Shown in pieces: positions 1 through 8,845 of a DNA stretch of 64,000 nucleotides. Position numbers and translations under genes: made by a program. The notes beneath the pieces were generated by a model. That model was not told the origin of the DNA, ran no database searches, and worked only from the letters and a program-made list of their open reading frames with translations. The first letter of the stretch is position 1, and each line of letters starts with the position of its first letter. This stretch comes from Lentisphaerota bacterium (GTDB taxonomy: Bacteria; Verrucomicrobiota; Lentisphaeria; Victivallales; Victivallaceae): contig SUWJ01000003.1 in assembly GCA_015061545.1 (NCBI GenBank), forward strand, positions 1-64,000, read 5' to 3'.

Positions 1-132
1 ATGCGTTCGCGGCCCTGACCCGTCTTCGCATTGCTACGCCGCGGCAAGCCGGGCTTTGCGGCGTTCCGCCGCATGAGCTGTTGGCGAGCTTCATTGTGTT
101 GCAAAACTCTGAATAGTTTTGCAACAGACCCT
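1..132. other. GC-rich non-coding edge, possible insertion-sequence end
   Basis: This stretch lies downstream of pncC (which reads leftwards) and holds no convincing gene. It is more GC-rich than its neighbours. It contains a perfect inverted repeat, listed separately, whose right edge read on the minus strand begins GGGTCTGTTGCAAAACT. That resembles the terminal repeat of IS6-like elements. The element, if it is one, would continue beyond the window to the left, so the assignment is a guess. Confidence 0.25.
97..126. repeat. Perfect 12-bp inverted repeat (hairpin) after pncC
   Basis: The arms TGTTGCAAAACT and AGTTTTGCAACA pair perfectly around a 6-base loop. The hairpin sits 6 bases past the pncC stop codon. 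It lacks a clear T-run on either strand, so it may be a weak terminator for pncC or the terminal repeat of a mobile element. Confidence 0.6.
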
Positions 133-600
133 TTACATATTCTGCAAAAGTTCGATCAAACGGGTCATTGCCCGATGCAGCGCGGCCTGCCGGACGGCGT
201 GGCGGTCGCCGCCGAAATGGTTGGTTTCGGTATAAAGTCTGCCGTTGATAAAGTACCCTATGCAGACAGTACCCACCGGCTTGCCCGGAACTGCACCGGT
301 GGGCCCGGCGATCCCCGTGGTGGATATTGCACAGGTACTTTGCAATGCGGCGGCGGCACCTTTTGCCATAAAGCCTGCGCACTCTTCGCTGACGGCACCG
401 TATTGCATAAGAATATTTTCAGGCACTTTAAGCAGATTCATTTTCGCTTCGTTGCTGTAAGATACCACTCCGCCGTTGTAAACCTGCGAGATCCCGGCAA
501 TATCGGTGACGGCTGCCGAAACAGCTCCGCCGGTACAGGATTCCGCAGTTGCCAGCGTAAAGGATCTTGCTTGCAGCAGCGTTAAAAGTTGGCTGTACAT
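133..600 (-). CDS. pncC: CinA-family nicotinamide-nucleotide amidohydrolase (PncC)
   Basis: This 155-residue protein matches the stand-alone CinA C-terminal domain. The family hydrolyses nicotinamide mononucleotide to nicotinate mononucleotide and ammonia in the cytoplasm, salvaging NAD breakdown products. Visible family signatures are the TAESCTGG loop near the N-terminus, SYSNEAK, and TGIAGPTGA followed by KPVGTVCIG. I chose the ATG at 600 because GGAG lies 7 bases upstream. A GTG at 621 would overlap the pepF stop and add seven residues. It follows pepF on the same strand with a very short spacer, so the two are probably co-transcribed. Confidence 0.88.
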   Translation of the reverse strand: MYSQLLTLLQARSFTLATAESCTGGAVSAAVTDIAGISQVYNGGVVSYSNEAKMNLLKVPENILMQYGAVSEECAGFMAKGAAAALQSTCAISTTGIAGPTGAVPGKPVGTVCIGYFINGRLYTETNHFGGDRHAVRQAALHRAMTRLIELLQNM

Positions 601-617
601 AATATACTCCGTAAAAA

Positions 618-2417
618 TCACAAAAGTTTTTTCAGCTGTCTGACCATGGAGCTGAAGTTGTTCAAGGCGTCATCGACCACGTTGCCGTGAATAAAATCCA
701 CCCCCGCATCGCTCAGTATTTCCAGAACCGGCTTGCTGCCGCCGGCTTTGAGGAAAGAGTAATATTTTTCCAGCAATGTTCGGTCGCCTGAAAGAATATT
801 CTGCGCAAACTTCATTGCCGCCGACAAGCCCGTGGCATATTTGAAAACATAGAAATTGTAGTAGAAATGGGGTATTCTTGCCCATTCATACTGAATAAGC
901 TCATCGGCGGAAACCGCTTTGCCGTAGTAGAGATCGTTGAGTTTGCGGTAATTTTCGCAAAGCAGCTCTGCGGTAAGCGGAGTGTTGTTTTCCTGCAGAC
1001 GATGGATATCGAGTTCAAACTCCGCAAACATGGTCTGGCGGTAAATGCAGCTGCGGACTTCGTCGATCAGATGTACCAGCAGTGTGATCTGCATAGCCTT
1101 GTCGTTTGCATACTTCTTCATTAAATAGTCGTGCAGCAGCAGTTCGTTGGTGGTGGAGGCTATCTCCGCAGCAAAGATCGGGTAATCCGCATAATGAAAA
1201 TCCTGCGTGCGGCGCGAAAAATAGCTGTGCAGACTGTGGCCCATTTCGTGCGCCAGAGTAAAGACATCGTTGAGCGTGCCGTTAAAGTTGAGCAGAATGT
1301 AAGGAACTGTATCGTAACAGCCGCCGGAGTAAGCTCCCGACCGTTTGCGGCGGCACTCCATAACGTCGATCCAGCGCTCATCAAAAGCCTGTTTGACGAT
1401 TTGGGTGTACTCTTTGCCCATAACAGACAGCGCTTCCAGCACCATGGTTTTGGCTTCTTCGTAAGTGCAGGCGGTGTTGACCGATTTCAGCAGCGGATTG
1501 TAGAGGTCAAACATATCCAGTTTTTTCAGCTTCAGCACTTTTTTGCGCAGCTCAAGGTATTCGGTTAAAGCCGGAATACTGCGGTGTACCGATTCGATCA
1601 ACCCCGTGTAGAGCGCTTCGGGCAGTTCATCGTCGAACAGCGCCATTGCCAATGCCGAATCGTAGTTGCGCAGCCGTGCTTTGACCACATGGCGCTTGAC
1701 GGTGTTGTCCAGCGTTGCCGAGCAGCTGTGGATGATGTTTTTGTAACTGCTGAACATGGCTTTGAACGCCCGCTTGCGCACTTTGCGGTCAGGTGATTCG
1801 ATAAAGCGCCGATAACTGCCGTGGGAGAGTTCCTGCTTTTTGCCGTGCTGATCTTTTATGAGCGGGAAACGCATATCCGCATCGGTCATCACTTCGTAAA
1901 TTTCATCCGGCGCACCTAACACATCCGACAGCGCCCCCAGGATCCGTTCTTCTTTTTCGCTTAAAGTATGCTTTTTGGCGCGCAGCAGCTCGCGGAGTGA
2001 TTCGCTGTAGAAGGCAAGTTCATCGCTTTGGAGCATGGATTGCATTTTTTCGTCGTCAATGGCGAGCAGTTCCGGCTCGAACCATGCACATTCGGCGCTG
2101 ATTTCCGAGGCGCGGGAGGCAGCGCGGGATTCCAGAGTTTTGCCTTCGGCATTGCCCGTATCTTCATCGTGGAGCAAATGCGCGTAGGTGTAGAGCTTTT
2201 CCAGCAGCCGTTCCAGGGCATCCAGCGCTTGAATGGCATCGCGGAGTACGGCGCTGCTGTCGGCAAGCTGATTGCGGAAGCGGTTGAAATTTTCCTGCAG
2301 TTCATCCAGCTGCTGAAAATCTTTTTTCCACTCAGCGGCATCGGCATAGATCAAAGTAAGATCCCAGGTCAGGTCGGTTGGGATCTCTTTGCGTTCGGGC
2401 AAATGATTTTTGCTCAT
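618..2417 (-). CDS. pepF: Oligoendopeptidase F (M3B zinc metallopeptidase)
   Basis: The 599-residue protein has the length and zinc-site motif of PepF, a cytoplasmic M3-family peptidase that cleaves oligopeptides. The HExxH site reads HEMGH at residues 390-394. It is followed by the S-Y-F-S and helical C-terminal region typical of the family, and the N-terminal PepF helical domain (about residues 10-200) precedes it. AGGAG stands 7 bases before the ATG. A good promoter lies in the divergent spacer shared with metG. It heads a two-gene minus-strand unit with pncC. Confidence 0.92.
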   Translation of the reverse strand: MSKNHLPERKEIPTDLTWDLTLIYADAAEWKKDFQQLDELQENFNRFRNQLADSSAVLRDAIQALDALERLLEKLYTYAHLLHDEDTGNAEGKTLESRAASRASEISAECAWFEPELLAIDDEKMQSMLQSDELAFYSESLRELLRAKKHTLSEKEERILGALSDVLGAPDEIYEVMTDADMRFPLIKDQHGKKQELSHGSYRRFIESPDRKVRKRAFKAMFSSYKNIIHSCSATLDNTVKRHVVKARLRNYDSALAMALFDDELPEALYTGLIESVHRSIPALTEYLELRKKVLKLKKLDMFDLYNPLLKSVNTACTYEEAKTMVLEALSVMGKEYTQIVKQAFDERWIDVMECRRKRSGAYSGGCYDTVPYILLNFNGTLNDVFTLAHEMGHSLHSYFSRRTQDFHYADYPIFAAEIASTTNELLLHDYLMKKYANDKAMQITLLVHLIDEVRSCIYRQTMFAEFELDIHRLQENNTPLTAELLCENYRKLNDLYYGKAVSADELIQYEWARIPHFYYNFYVFKYATGLSAAMKFAQNILSGDRTLLEKYYSFLKAGGSKPVLEILSDAGVDFIHGNVVDDALNNFSSMVRQLKKLL

Positions 2418-2454
2418 AAATCGGCTCCTGAAGTTAAAAAATATGCTTTTTGGT

Positions 2455-2482
2455 AATATAACGCCTTTGCAGAATATTGCAA
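2455..2482 (-). promoter_or_regulatory. Predicted sigma70-type promoter for pepF
   Basis: Read on the minus strand, TTGCAA (2477-2482) is separated by 16 bases from TATATT (2455-2460). It lies in the 119-base spacer between pepF and the divergent metG. The rest of the spacer is very AT-rich and must also carry the metG promoter, which I could not place confidently. Confidence 0.5.
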
Positions 2483-2536
2483 TAATCAGAAATTGTATTA
2501 AATTATATAAAATTTATAAAAAAAAGGATTTGTTTT

Positions 2537-4474
2537 ATGGATAAAAAGTTCTACGTTACCACTCCAATATATTACGTCAACGACAAGCCCCATATCGGCC
2601 ACGCTTACACTACGATCCTCGCCGATGTGCTGGCGCGTTTTCACCGTTCGGCAGGCGATAAGACCTTCTTCCTGACGGGAACCGATGAACACGGGCAGAA
2701 AGTTCAGCGCGCTGCCGAAAAAAACAATCTCGGCTGCCAGCAGCATTGCGACGAAACTGTAGTGCGCTTTCAGGAACTCTGGAAGACGCTGGGCATGACC
2801 AACGACCGTTTTATCCGCACTACCGATGCTTTCCATAAAGAGGTGGTGCAGAAGGTGCTGCAGGATCTTTTTGACCGCGATCTTATCTATAAAGCCGAAT
2901 ATATTGGCTGGTACTGCGTGGGCTGCGAACGCTTTTTCACCGAAAAGGATCTGGTGGAGGGCAAATGCCCCGACTGCGGCCGCGAAGTCAGCGAAATTGT
3001 GGAAAGCAACTACTTTTTCCGCATGAGCCAATATCAGGACTGGCTGATAAAGTATATCGAAGAACATCCCGATTTTATTCTGCCGAAGTTCCGTGCCAAC
3101 GAAACGCTGGGGTTTTTGCGCCGTCCGCTGGAAGATCTGTGCATATCGCGGCCCAAATCCCGTCTGGCGTGGGGGATCGAACTGCCCTTCGATAAAGATT
3201 ATGTCTGCTATGTCTGGTTCGATGCGCTTTTGAACTACGTTTCGGGCGTAGGCTATTTGCAGAACGATGAAGATTTCAGAAAATGGTGGCCCGCGTCCTG
3301 CCAGCTGATCGGCAAGGATATTCTCACCACCCACACGGTTTACTGGCCCACCATGCTCAAGGCAATGGATCTGCCGCTGCCTCAAACGATTTTTGCCCAC
3401 GGCTGGTGGCTGACGGGCAAAACCAAGATGAGCAAGAGTCTGGGCAATGTGGTCAACCCCATGGATATGATCCAGCGTTGCGGGGTGGATGCGTTCCGTT
3501 ACTTCCTGTTGGCGGAAATGAGTCCCGGCTCCGACGCAAGTTTTACGGAAGAAGCGTTCATCAACCGCTACAACACCGACTTGGCGAACGATCTGGGCAA
3601 CCTTGCCAGCCGTGCGCTGAAAATGGCGGTGCGCAACTGCAATGGCGTGATCCCCCAGCCGGGCAATATGCAGGCAGAAGATATCGAACTGCTGAATATG
3701 GCAGATTCGGCACTGGTCAAGATGGAGGAAAGTTTGAAATCGCTGGCATTGGATAAAGGTATTTCCGCCGTGCTGGATGTGGTTCGGGCGGGCAACCGCT
3801 ACTTCGATGCCGCCGCGCCGTGGACATTGGCTAAAAACGGCGAAACGGAACGGCTGAATACAGTTATCTACACCGTGGCGGAAGCCATGCGCCGCGTGGC
3901 GGTGCTGCTGGATCCGGTAATGCCCGGCAAGATGAAAGAGCTGCGCGATATGCTGGGTATGGATCCTGAACTGCCGGCTACGATGGAATCTCTGCACGAC
4001 AAAAGCAACGTGCTTTCGGGCCGCAGCGTGATCGACCGCGGCGGACTCTTTATGCGTATTCAGCTTGAAGATGCTGGTGAAAAGGGCAAAAAAGCTGATA
4101 AAAAGGCAGAAAAGAAAGCTGAAAAAGCAGTCAACGTGGTGTCCGCCGAAGAGCTGATAAGCATTGACGAATTTGCCAAAGTCAAGCTCAAGACCGCCAA
4201 AGTGCTGACTGCCGAACAGGTGGAAAATGCCGATAAACTGCTGAAACTCTCCATTGAAGTCGGCGGCGAAACCCGCCAGCTGGTGGCAGGGGTGGCGCAG
4301 TTCTATACTCCCGAAGAAATGGTGGGCAAAACGATCGTTATTGTGGCGAATCTCAAACCTGCCGTGATCCGTAATATCGAGTCCTGCGGAATGTTGCTGG
4401 CGGCAAAAGCGGGCAAACGTCTGGCGCTGGTAACGGTGGAAGGCGATATGCCTTCAGGTGCTTCCATCGGTTGA
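2537..4474 (+). CDS. metG: Methionyl-tRNA synthetase with C-terminal tRNA-binding domain
   Basis: This class I aminoacyl-tRNA synthetase charges tRNA-Met. HIGH is at residues 19-22 and KMSKS at 297-301. Two Cys-x2-Cys pairs (CVGC and CPDC, about residues 127-147) form the zinc knuckle of the MetG1 type. After the anticodon-binding helical domain comes a Lys-rich linker (about 515-535). Then follows a C-terminal OB-fold tRNA-binding domain of the EMAP-II/Trbp111 type, seen in dimeric long MetRS enzymes. The total of 645 residues fits that long form. AAGGA lies upstream of the ATG. A strong terminator follows, so the gene appears monocistronic. Confidence 0.97.
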   Translation: MDKKFYVTTPIYYVNDKPHIGHAYTTILADVLARFHRSAGDKTFFLTGTDEHGQKVQRAAEKNNLGCQQHCDETVVRFQELWKTLGMTNDRFIRTTDAFHKEVVQKVLQDLFDRDLIYKAEYIGWYCVGCERFFTEKDLVEGKCPDCGREVSEIVESNYFFRMSQYQDWLIKYIEEHPDFILPKFRANETLGFLRRPLEDLCISRPKSRLAWGIELPFDKDYVCYVWFDALLNYVSGVGYLQNDEDFRKWWPASCQLIGKDILTTHTVYWPTMLKAMDLPLPQTIFAHGWWLTGKTKMSKSLGNVVNPMDMIQRCGVDAFRYFLLAEMSPGSDASFTEEAFINRYNTDLANDLGNLASRALKMAVRNCNGVIPQPGNMQAEDIELLNMADSALVKMEESLKSLALDKGISAVLDVVRAGNRYFDAAAPWTLAKNGETERLNTVIYTVAEAMRRVAVLLDPVMPGKMKELRDMLGMDPELPATMESLHDKSNVLSGRSVIDRGGLFMRIQLEDAGEKGKKADKKAEKKAEKAVNVVSAEELISIDEFAKVKLKTAKVLTAEQVENADKLLKLSIEVGGETRQLVAGVAQFYTPEEMVGKTIVIVANLKPAVIRNIESCGMLLAAKAGKRLALVTVEGDMPSGASIG

Positions 4475-4497
4475 CGGTAAATCAGGAAAATATAACC

Positions 4498-4534
4498 GCG
4501 TCGGCTGCCTTTGAGGTATGCCGACGCTTTTTTT
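4498..4534 (+). terminator. Intrinsic terminator of metG
   Basis: GCGTCGGC (4498-4505) pairs with GCCGACGC (4520-4527) around a 14-base loop, and seven T residues follow. A second weaker hairpin (CATTGGC 4561-4567 with GCCAATG 4584-4590) lies further downstream. Confidence 0.9.
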
Positions 4535-4739
4535 GTAGTGTTCAACACTTCAGGCAAGGGCATTGGCGGGGGGCTGTTCAAATGCCAATGAACCGATATT
4601 TCTGCAAAATTGACCGGTTTTTTTGATGGAAAAATTTGCTTTATGCTGCAAGTTATGTTAATTTAATACCGCTGAAAAAGAAACTGTTCAGTTGGATTTT
4701 GCCGTTTCAAAACCTTTCAACCTTAAAGGGAGCAGAAAA

Positions 4740-5777
4740 ATGAGTTTACCCGAACGATTTGCCAATGAATCGGAATTGGATGCTTTTATTGCCCGTCCTT
4801 CGACAGCATTGGTGGAAATGATGAAACGTCTGGATGGCGATATAATGATTCTGGGCGTTGCCGGAAAAATGGGCGTTACCATGGCGATGCAGGCGGTCAA
4901 TGCCGTCAGAGCCGCCGGGGTGGAAAAGAAAATCTACGGGGTGGCACGTTTCAGCGATCCCGCCGCGCAGGATAAGCTGGAAGCATCGGGCGTTTGCACC
5001 ATAGCCTGCGATCTGCTGGATCAGGCAAGTGTTGAATCGCTGCCGCAGGTGCGCAATATCGTCTTTATGGCGGGGCGCAAATTCGGTACTCAGGGCAGCG
5101 AAGAACAGACCTGGGCGATGAATGTATTGGCTCCTGCTTATGTGGCGGAGCATTTCAAGGGATCACGGATCGTGGCGTTTTCCACGGGGTGCGTCTACCC
5201 GCTGGTATCGCCAACTGAGGGCGGCTGCACCGAAGATGTGCTGCCGCTGCCGGTGGGCGAATACAGTCAGTCCTGTCTGGGCCGCGAACGTATTTTTGAA
5301 TATTACAGCAAAAAGTATCAGACCGAACTGCTGCTTTTCCGCCTTAATTATGCCATAGATCTGCGCTACGGCGTGCTGCACGATATTGCCATGATGATCT
5401 GGAACGGCGAAAAGGTCAACAACAGCGTCAGCGCTTTCAACGCCATCTGGCAGGGCAGCGCCAACGAAGCGGCTCTGCGGTCGCTGGAGCTGGCAGAGTA
5501 TCCGCGCAGAATATTGAATGTTACGGGCATGGAAACCTATTCCACCGAAGCTGCGGCGCAGGAATTCGGCAAACTGCTGGGCAAAAAGGTGGAATTCATG
5601 TATCCGGAAAGCGGCGACAAGTGCTATTTGAACAACGCGTCAAAAATGGCGGAACTTTTCGGCGTGCCCGAAGTTGATATTCCGCAGATGATCCAATGGC
5701 AGGCCGACTGGATCAAGTCAGGCGGCAGAACCATCAATAAACCTACTCACTTTGAAGTCAACAACGGGAAGTTCTGA
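4740..5777 (+). CDS. NAD-dependent epimerase/dehydratase-like protein
   Basis: The 345-residue protein has an extended short-chain dehydrogenase fold. A Rossmann dinucleotide-binding loop (GVAGKMGVTMAM) sits near the N-terminus, followed by VFMAGR and FSTGCVYP strands, as in nucleotide-sugar epimerases. At the usual Tyr-x3-Lys catalytic site the sequence reads GEYSQSCLGRER, so the canonical pair is displaced or absent and the chemistry is uncertain. The ATG at 4740 is preferred because GGGAG precedes it. A TTG 48 bases upstream has no ribosome site. Only 2 bases separate it from the DapA-like gene, so they form an operon, probably handling a sugar or sugar acid. Confidence 0.75.
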   Translation: MSLPERFANESELDAFIARPSTALVEMMKRLDGDIMILGVAGKMGVTMAMQAVNAVRAAGVEKKIYGVARFSDPAAQDKLEASGVCTIACDLLDQASVESLPQVRNIVFMAGRKFGTQGSEEQTWAMNVLAPAYVAEHFKGSRIVAFSTGCVYPLVSPTEGGCTEDVLPLPVGEYSQSCLGRERIFEYYSKKYQTELLLFRLNYAIDLRYGVLHDIAMMIWNGEKVNNSVSAFNAIWQGSANEAALRSLELAEYPRRILNVTGMETYSTEAAAQEFGKLLGKKVEFMYPESGDKCYLNNASKMAELFGVPEVDIPQMIQWQADWIKSGGRTINKPTHFEVNNGKF

Positions 5778-5779
5778 TT

Positions 5780-6838
5780 ATGAAAAAGATTTGCGATATT
5801 GCTCCTGAAGTATTGAAGAAAGTCCGTCAGGGCTGCGTTATTCCCGCCCAGCCGCTGGCGCTGGACGAAAACCGCCGCTTTATGCCTGAATATCAGCGGG
5901 CGCTGTGCCGTTATTACATTGATGCAGGCGTGGGCGGGATCGCCGTGGGAGTACACTCCACACAGTTTGCCATCCGCAATCCTGAAATCGGACTGTTTGA
6001 GCCGGTGTTGAGCCGGACTTCGGAATTTATCGACCAATGGTGCAGCAAGCGCGGTAAAAAAATCCTCAAGGTCGCCGGAGTATGCGGCAAGACCGAACAG
6101 GCGCTTTACGAAGCGGAGTTTGCCGTTAAAAGCGGTTACGATGCCGGACTTCTGAGCATGGCGGCGTTCGCCAATGATTCGGTGGAAGCCATGCTGGAAC
6201 ACGCCCGAGCCGTGGCAAAGGTGATCCCCGTGATCGGGTTCTATCTGCAGCCGTCGGTAGGCGGCAGAATATTGCCCTATGAATTCTGGAAAGAGTTTGC
6301 CATGATCGACAATGTGCTGGCGATCAAGATGGCGCCCTTCAACCGCTATCAGACCTTCGATGTGGTGCGCGCCGTGGCGGAAAGCAATAAAGATATAACT
6401 CTTTACACCGGCAACGACGACAATATTCTGATCGATTTGCTGACTCCTTACAATATCAACGGCAAAATCATGCGGATCAAAGGCGGTCTGCTGGGCCACT
6501 GGTGCTGCTGGACCCGCAAAGCCGTGGAGCTGCTGGAAGAAGTTCATCAGCTGGATGGAGCCGACAGCGTGCCGATGGAAATGCTTGCCCGTAACGCGGC
6601 GATCACCGATTGCAACGCGGCATTCTTCGACCCCGCCCACAGTTTTGCAGGTTGTATACCGGGGATCCACGAAGTGCTGCGCCGTCAGGGGCTGCTTAAA
6701 GGCACCTGGTGCCTGGATCCTGAAGAAGTGCTTTCGGAGGGGCAGGCGGAGGAAATCAGCCGGGTACACGACGCCTATCCTGCGCTGCACGACGATGATT
6801 TTGTGGCAGCAAATCTGGCTGAATGGCTGGCTGACTGA
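5780..6838 (+). CDS. Dihydrodipicolinate synthase-family aldolase
   Basis: The 352-residue protein resembles the DapA/N-acetylneuraminate lyase family of (beta/alpha)8 aldolases. These form a Schiff base with pyruvate or a keto acid. LAIKMAPFN (about residues 182-190) offers the expected Schiff-base lysine and GFYLQP the family tyrosine. It is about 50 residues longer than DapA. Together with its place in a sugar-type operon, this argues against lysine biosynthesis and for a sugar-acid aldolase or dehydratase. The gene begins 2 bases after the epimerase-like gene and ends 3 bases before the TetR regulator. Confidence 0.78.
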   Translation: MKKICDIAPEVLKKVRQGCVIPAQPLALDENRRFMPEYQRALCRYYIDAGVGGIAVGVHSTQFAIRNPEIGLFEPVLSRTSEFIDQWCSKRGKKILKVAGVCGKTEQALYEAEFAVKSGYDAGLLSMAAFANDSVEAMLEHARAVAKVIPVIGFYLQPSVGGRILPYEFWKEFAMIDNVLAIKMAPFNRYQTFDVVRAVAESNKDITLYTGNDDNILIDLLTPYNINGKIMRIKGGLLGHWCCWTRKAVELLEEVHQLDGADSVPMEMLARNAAITDCNAAFFDPAHSFAGCIPGIHEVLRRQGLLKGTWCLDPEEVLSEGQAEEISRVHDAYPALHDDDFVAANLAEWLAD

Positions 6839-6841
6839 ACG

Positions 6842-7456
6842 ATGCAGCAGCGAGCCGAAAGGACCCGTCAGGCGATTCTGCAAGCCGCCCGCAAACTTTT
6901 TGCTGCGGGCGGTTTTGCAGGTACCAGCGTGGATTCCATTGCGGAAGCGGCATCGGCGAATAAACAGCGTATCTACGCATATTTCGGCAGCAAAAAGAAG
7001 TTGTTTGAAGCGGTGCTGCTGGATATTTTTGCGGAAAATGCGGAAACCTTTGCCGCCTTTGCCCGTCAATATTGCGGTTGTCCGGATCGCAATATAACTT
7101 TTGAACTCTCCCGATATTACTTTGAACTGCATTTGAGCAAGCCTGAGTTCCGCCGTCTGCTGAGTTGGGCGAATCTGGAAAATGCCATCGACCCCGAAAT
7201 CTTGAGCCGCGCCCGCGAGCAGGAAAATCAACAGCTGCAGCGCTGGTTCAAACAAGGTCAGGAAACAGGTGCTCTGCGGCAGGATATAACTTTTGAAAGC
7301 TGGCTGCTTACGGTGATGGGTACCGCTTATTTTGCCAGCAGCAACGCCATGACTTTAAGCAGAACGCTGGGTAAGGATTTTCTTGCTCCGCAGGCGTTGG
7401 AGCGCGCGGGCAATGATCTGGCGGCGCTTTTTGCTCCGCAGTCTTCAGCAAAATAA
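6842..7456 (+). CDS. TetR/AcrR-family transcriptional regulator
   Basis: This 204-residue protein has the classic TetR N-terminal helix-turn-helix. TRQAILQAARKLF opens it, then TSVDSIAEAA and the YAYFGSKKKLFEAV recognition-helix region (residues 5-55). The C-terminal helical domain would bind a small ligand and dimerise. It is the last gene of the three-gene operon and ends at a strong terminator. It therefore probably regulates the two upstream enzymes in response to their substrate, which is inference from position only. Confidence 0.9.
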   Translation: MQQRAERTRQAILQAARKLFAAGGFAGTSVDSIAEAASANKQRIYAYFGSKKKLFEAVLLDIFAENAETFAAFARQYCGCPDRNITFELSRYYFELHLSKPEFRRLLSWANLENAIDPEILSRAREQENQQLQRWFKQGQETGALRQDITFESWLLTVMGTAYFASSNAMTLSRTLGKDFLAPQALERAGNDLAALFAPQSSAK

Positions 7457-7492
7457 AACTTTTCACCGGTTGCACGATAAAATACCGCATTT

Positions 7493-7534
7493 ACCTTTCA
7501 CCGGCAGAATAAAGCCGGCGAAAGGTATTTTTTT
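7493..7534 (+). terminator. Intrinsic terminator of the epimerase-DapA-TetR operon
   Basis: ACCTTTCACCGGC (7493-7505) pairs with GCCGGCGAAAGGT (7514-7526) with one mismatch and an 8-base loop. A T-rich tail (7528-7534) follows. Confidence 0.9.
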
Positions 7535-7627
7535 AGCCGGCAACTGCCTTGAATAAGATATCTATAAAATTTTTTCAGCGGTCAATATGTGGCGTGTTAT
7601 GCTCAAAATAAGAGATTTGCCAAATAA

Positions 7628-7655
7628 AAAGTTATCTTATTTTATAAATAACTTT
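7628..7655. promoter_or_regulatory. Inverted repeat upstream of the GntR/LacI promoter, candidate operator
   Basis: AAAGTTAT (7628-7635) and ATAACTTT (7648-7655) form perfect 8-base arms. They lie 6 bases upstream of the -35 box of the regulator promoter. The position suits a regulator binding site, perhaps autoregulation. The AT-rich composition raises the chance of coincidence. Confidence 0.4.
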
Positions 7656-7661
7656 GTGCCA

Positions 7662-7690
7662 TTGACAGCAGTTTTCTTTTGAAGTATATT
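7662..7690 (+). promoter_or_regulatory. Near-consensus sigma70 promoter of the GntR/LacI regulator gene
   Basis: TTGACA (7662-7667), a 17-base spacer and TATATT (7685-7690) make the best promoter seen in the window. Transcription would begin about 15 bases before the regulator's ATG at 7712, leaving room for its GAGAGG ribosome site. Confidence 0.75.
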
Positions 7691-7711
7691 TATCGTCGAG
7701 AGGTATTGTAT

Positions 7712-8821
7712 ATGGGTAGAAATAAAATGGAAAATGTTCCCGGCTATTTGCAGCTGAGTGCCAAAATACGGGAAGATATTCAAACCAACTACCGTCCGGG
7801 CGACCGTTATTTATCGCAGGGTGATTTGCAGCAGCGGCATAACGTATCCTACTGCATGGTCAATCAGGCGATGCGGATGTTGGCGGGGGAAGGCTGGATA
7901 CGCCGCGAACACGGGCGGGGCACTTTTGTCTGTGCTGTGGCTCAGAAGTCGCACCGGGCGCAGGCTGCATCGGGTACGATCGGGATCCTTATGTGCCGTC
8001 ATCACCGCGAGGTCGAGTACAGTCCGTTTATGGACGATATGCACAAATATCTTATCAAAAGAGCCAATTCGGCGGGGTTTTGTGTGCAGTTTCTGCCCGA
8101 AAAGATTTTTTATTCGGGAAATTGGAACAAGTTTCTGGACAGTTTTCTCGGCTGCGATGGTTTGATATGTTTCAATCCCAACGCGTTAAGTGTTCAGCAG
8201 TTGGAAAATATCGCGCGGCGTCGCCCGGTGGTGTTGTCGGAAGTACCCGTAAACAAGTACAATCTGCCATTGTTGAGCTATTGTTCCATAGATACTTCCA
8301 GCGGCGTGAAAATGGGTATGCAGCATTTGATCGACTCAGGCTGCCGACGTATTGCCATGATCAACGGCAACAGCAACGAACACTCTATTTACCGTCAGCG
8401 GTTGAGCGATTACCGCGACTCGCTGGAGGGCGCAGGAATTGAATTTGTGCCTGAACTGGTCTGCGAAGCGGCGGATTTTTCCAGCGCTTCGGCCGCAGCA
8501 GCAATGGAAAAACTTTTGAAGCAGAACCCGGATGCCGTTTTTATCAGTTCATCGGCGTTCGGGATCGGGGCGCTGAATACCATTTTAGGGAAAAATCTGC
8601 GTATTCCTGAAGATATTTCCATTGTCGGCTGCGACGAGCAGATCTATTACGCCCCCGCTTTCCAATGTTTGACCACGGTTGAATTCCCGATCCGGGAATT
8701 TGCCGATGCGCTGGTGCAGAATGTTATCAGTATGATTCGGGGCGAGGGCGCGATATTGGATAAATTTATCTGCAAACCGCAACTGCAGTGCGGTCTGTCG
8801 GTAAAAAATATAACAATATAA
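7712..8821 (+). CDS. GntR-type DNA-binding, LacI-type sensor transcriptional regulator
   Basis: The 369-residue protein joins a GntR winged helix (about residues 10-75, with SQGDLQQRHNVS and the GRGTFV wing) to a LacI/periplasmic-binding-protein sensor domain (about 85-365). The sensor shows GTIGILMCRH, DGLICFNP, DSGCRRIAMINGN and DISIVGCDE. Such chimeras sense sugars and control neighbouring catabolic genes. I chose the ATG at 7712 because GAGAGG precedes it and the predicted transcription start lies just upstream. It leads the following set of dehydrogenase, isomerase and secreted-protein genes, its likely targets. Confidence 0.9.
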   Translation: MGRNKMENVPGYLQLSAKIREDIQTNYRPGDRYLSQGDLQQRHNVSYCMVNQAMRMLAGEGWIRREHGRGTFVCAVAQKSHRAQAASGTIGILMCRHHREVEYSPFMDDMHKYLIKRANSAGFCVQFLPEKIFYSGNWNKFLDSFLGCDGLICFNPNALSVQQLENIARRRPVVLSEVPVNKYNLPLLSYCSIDTSSGVKMGMQHLIDSGCRRIAMINGNSNEHSIYRQRLSDYRDSLEGAGIEFVPELVCEAADFSSASAAAAMEKLLKQNPDAVFISSSAFGIGALNTILGKNLRIPEDISIVGCDEQIYYAPAFQCLTTVEFPIREFADALVQNVISMIRGEGAILDKFICKPQLQCGLSVKNITI

Positions 8822-8845
8822 TTCAAGAAAGAGGTTATTGCTGAT

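Noticed and set aside
2498-3997. Open frame of 499 codons opposite metG
   Set aside because: metG is certain from its HIGH and KMSKS motifs, and the antisense product has no ribosome site or family resemblance.
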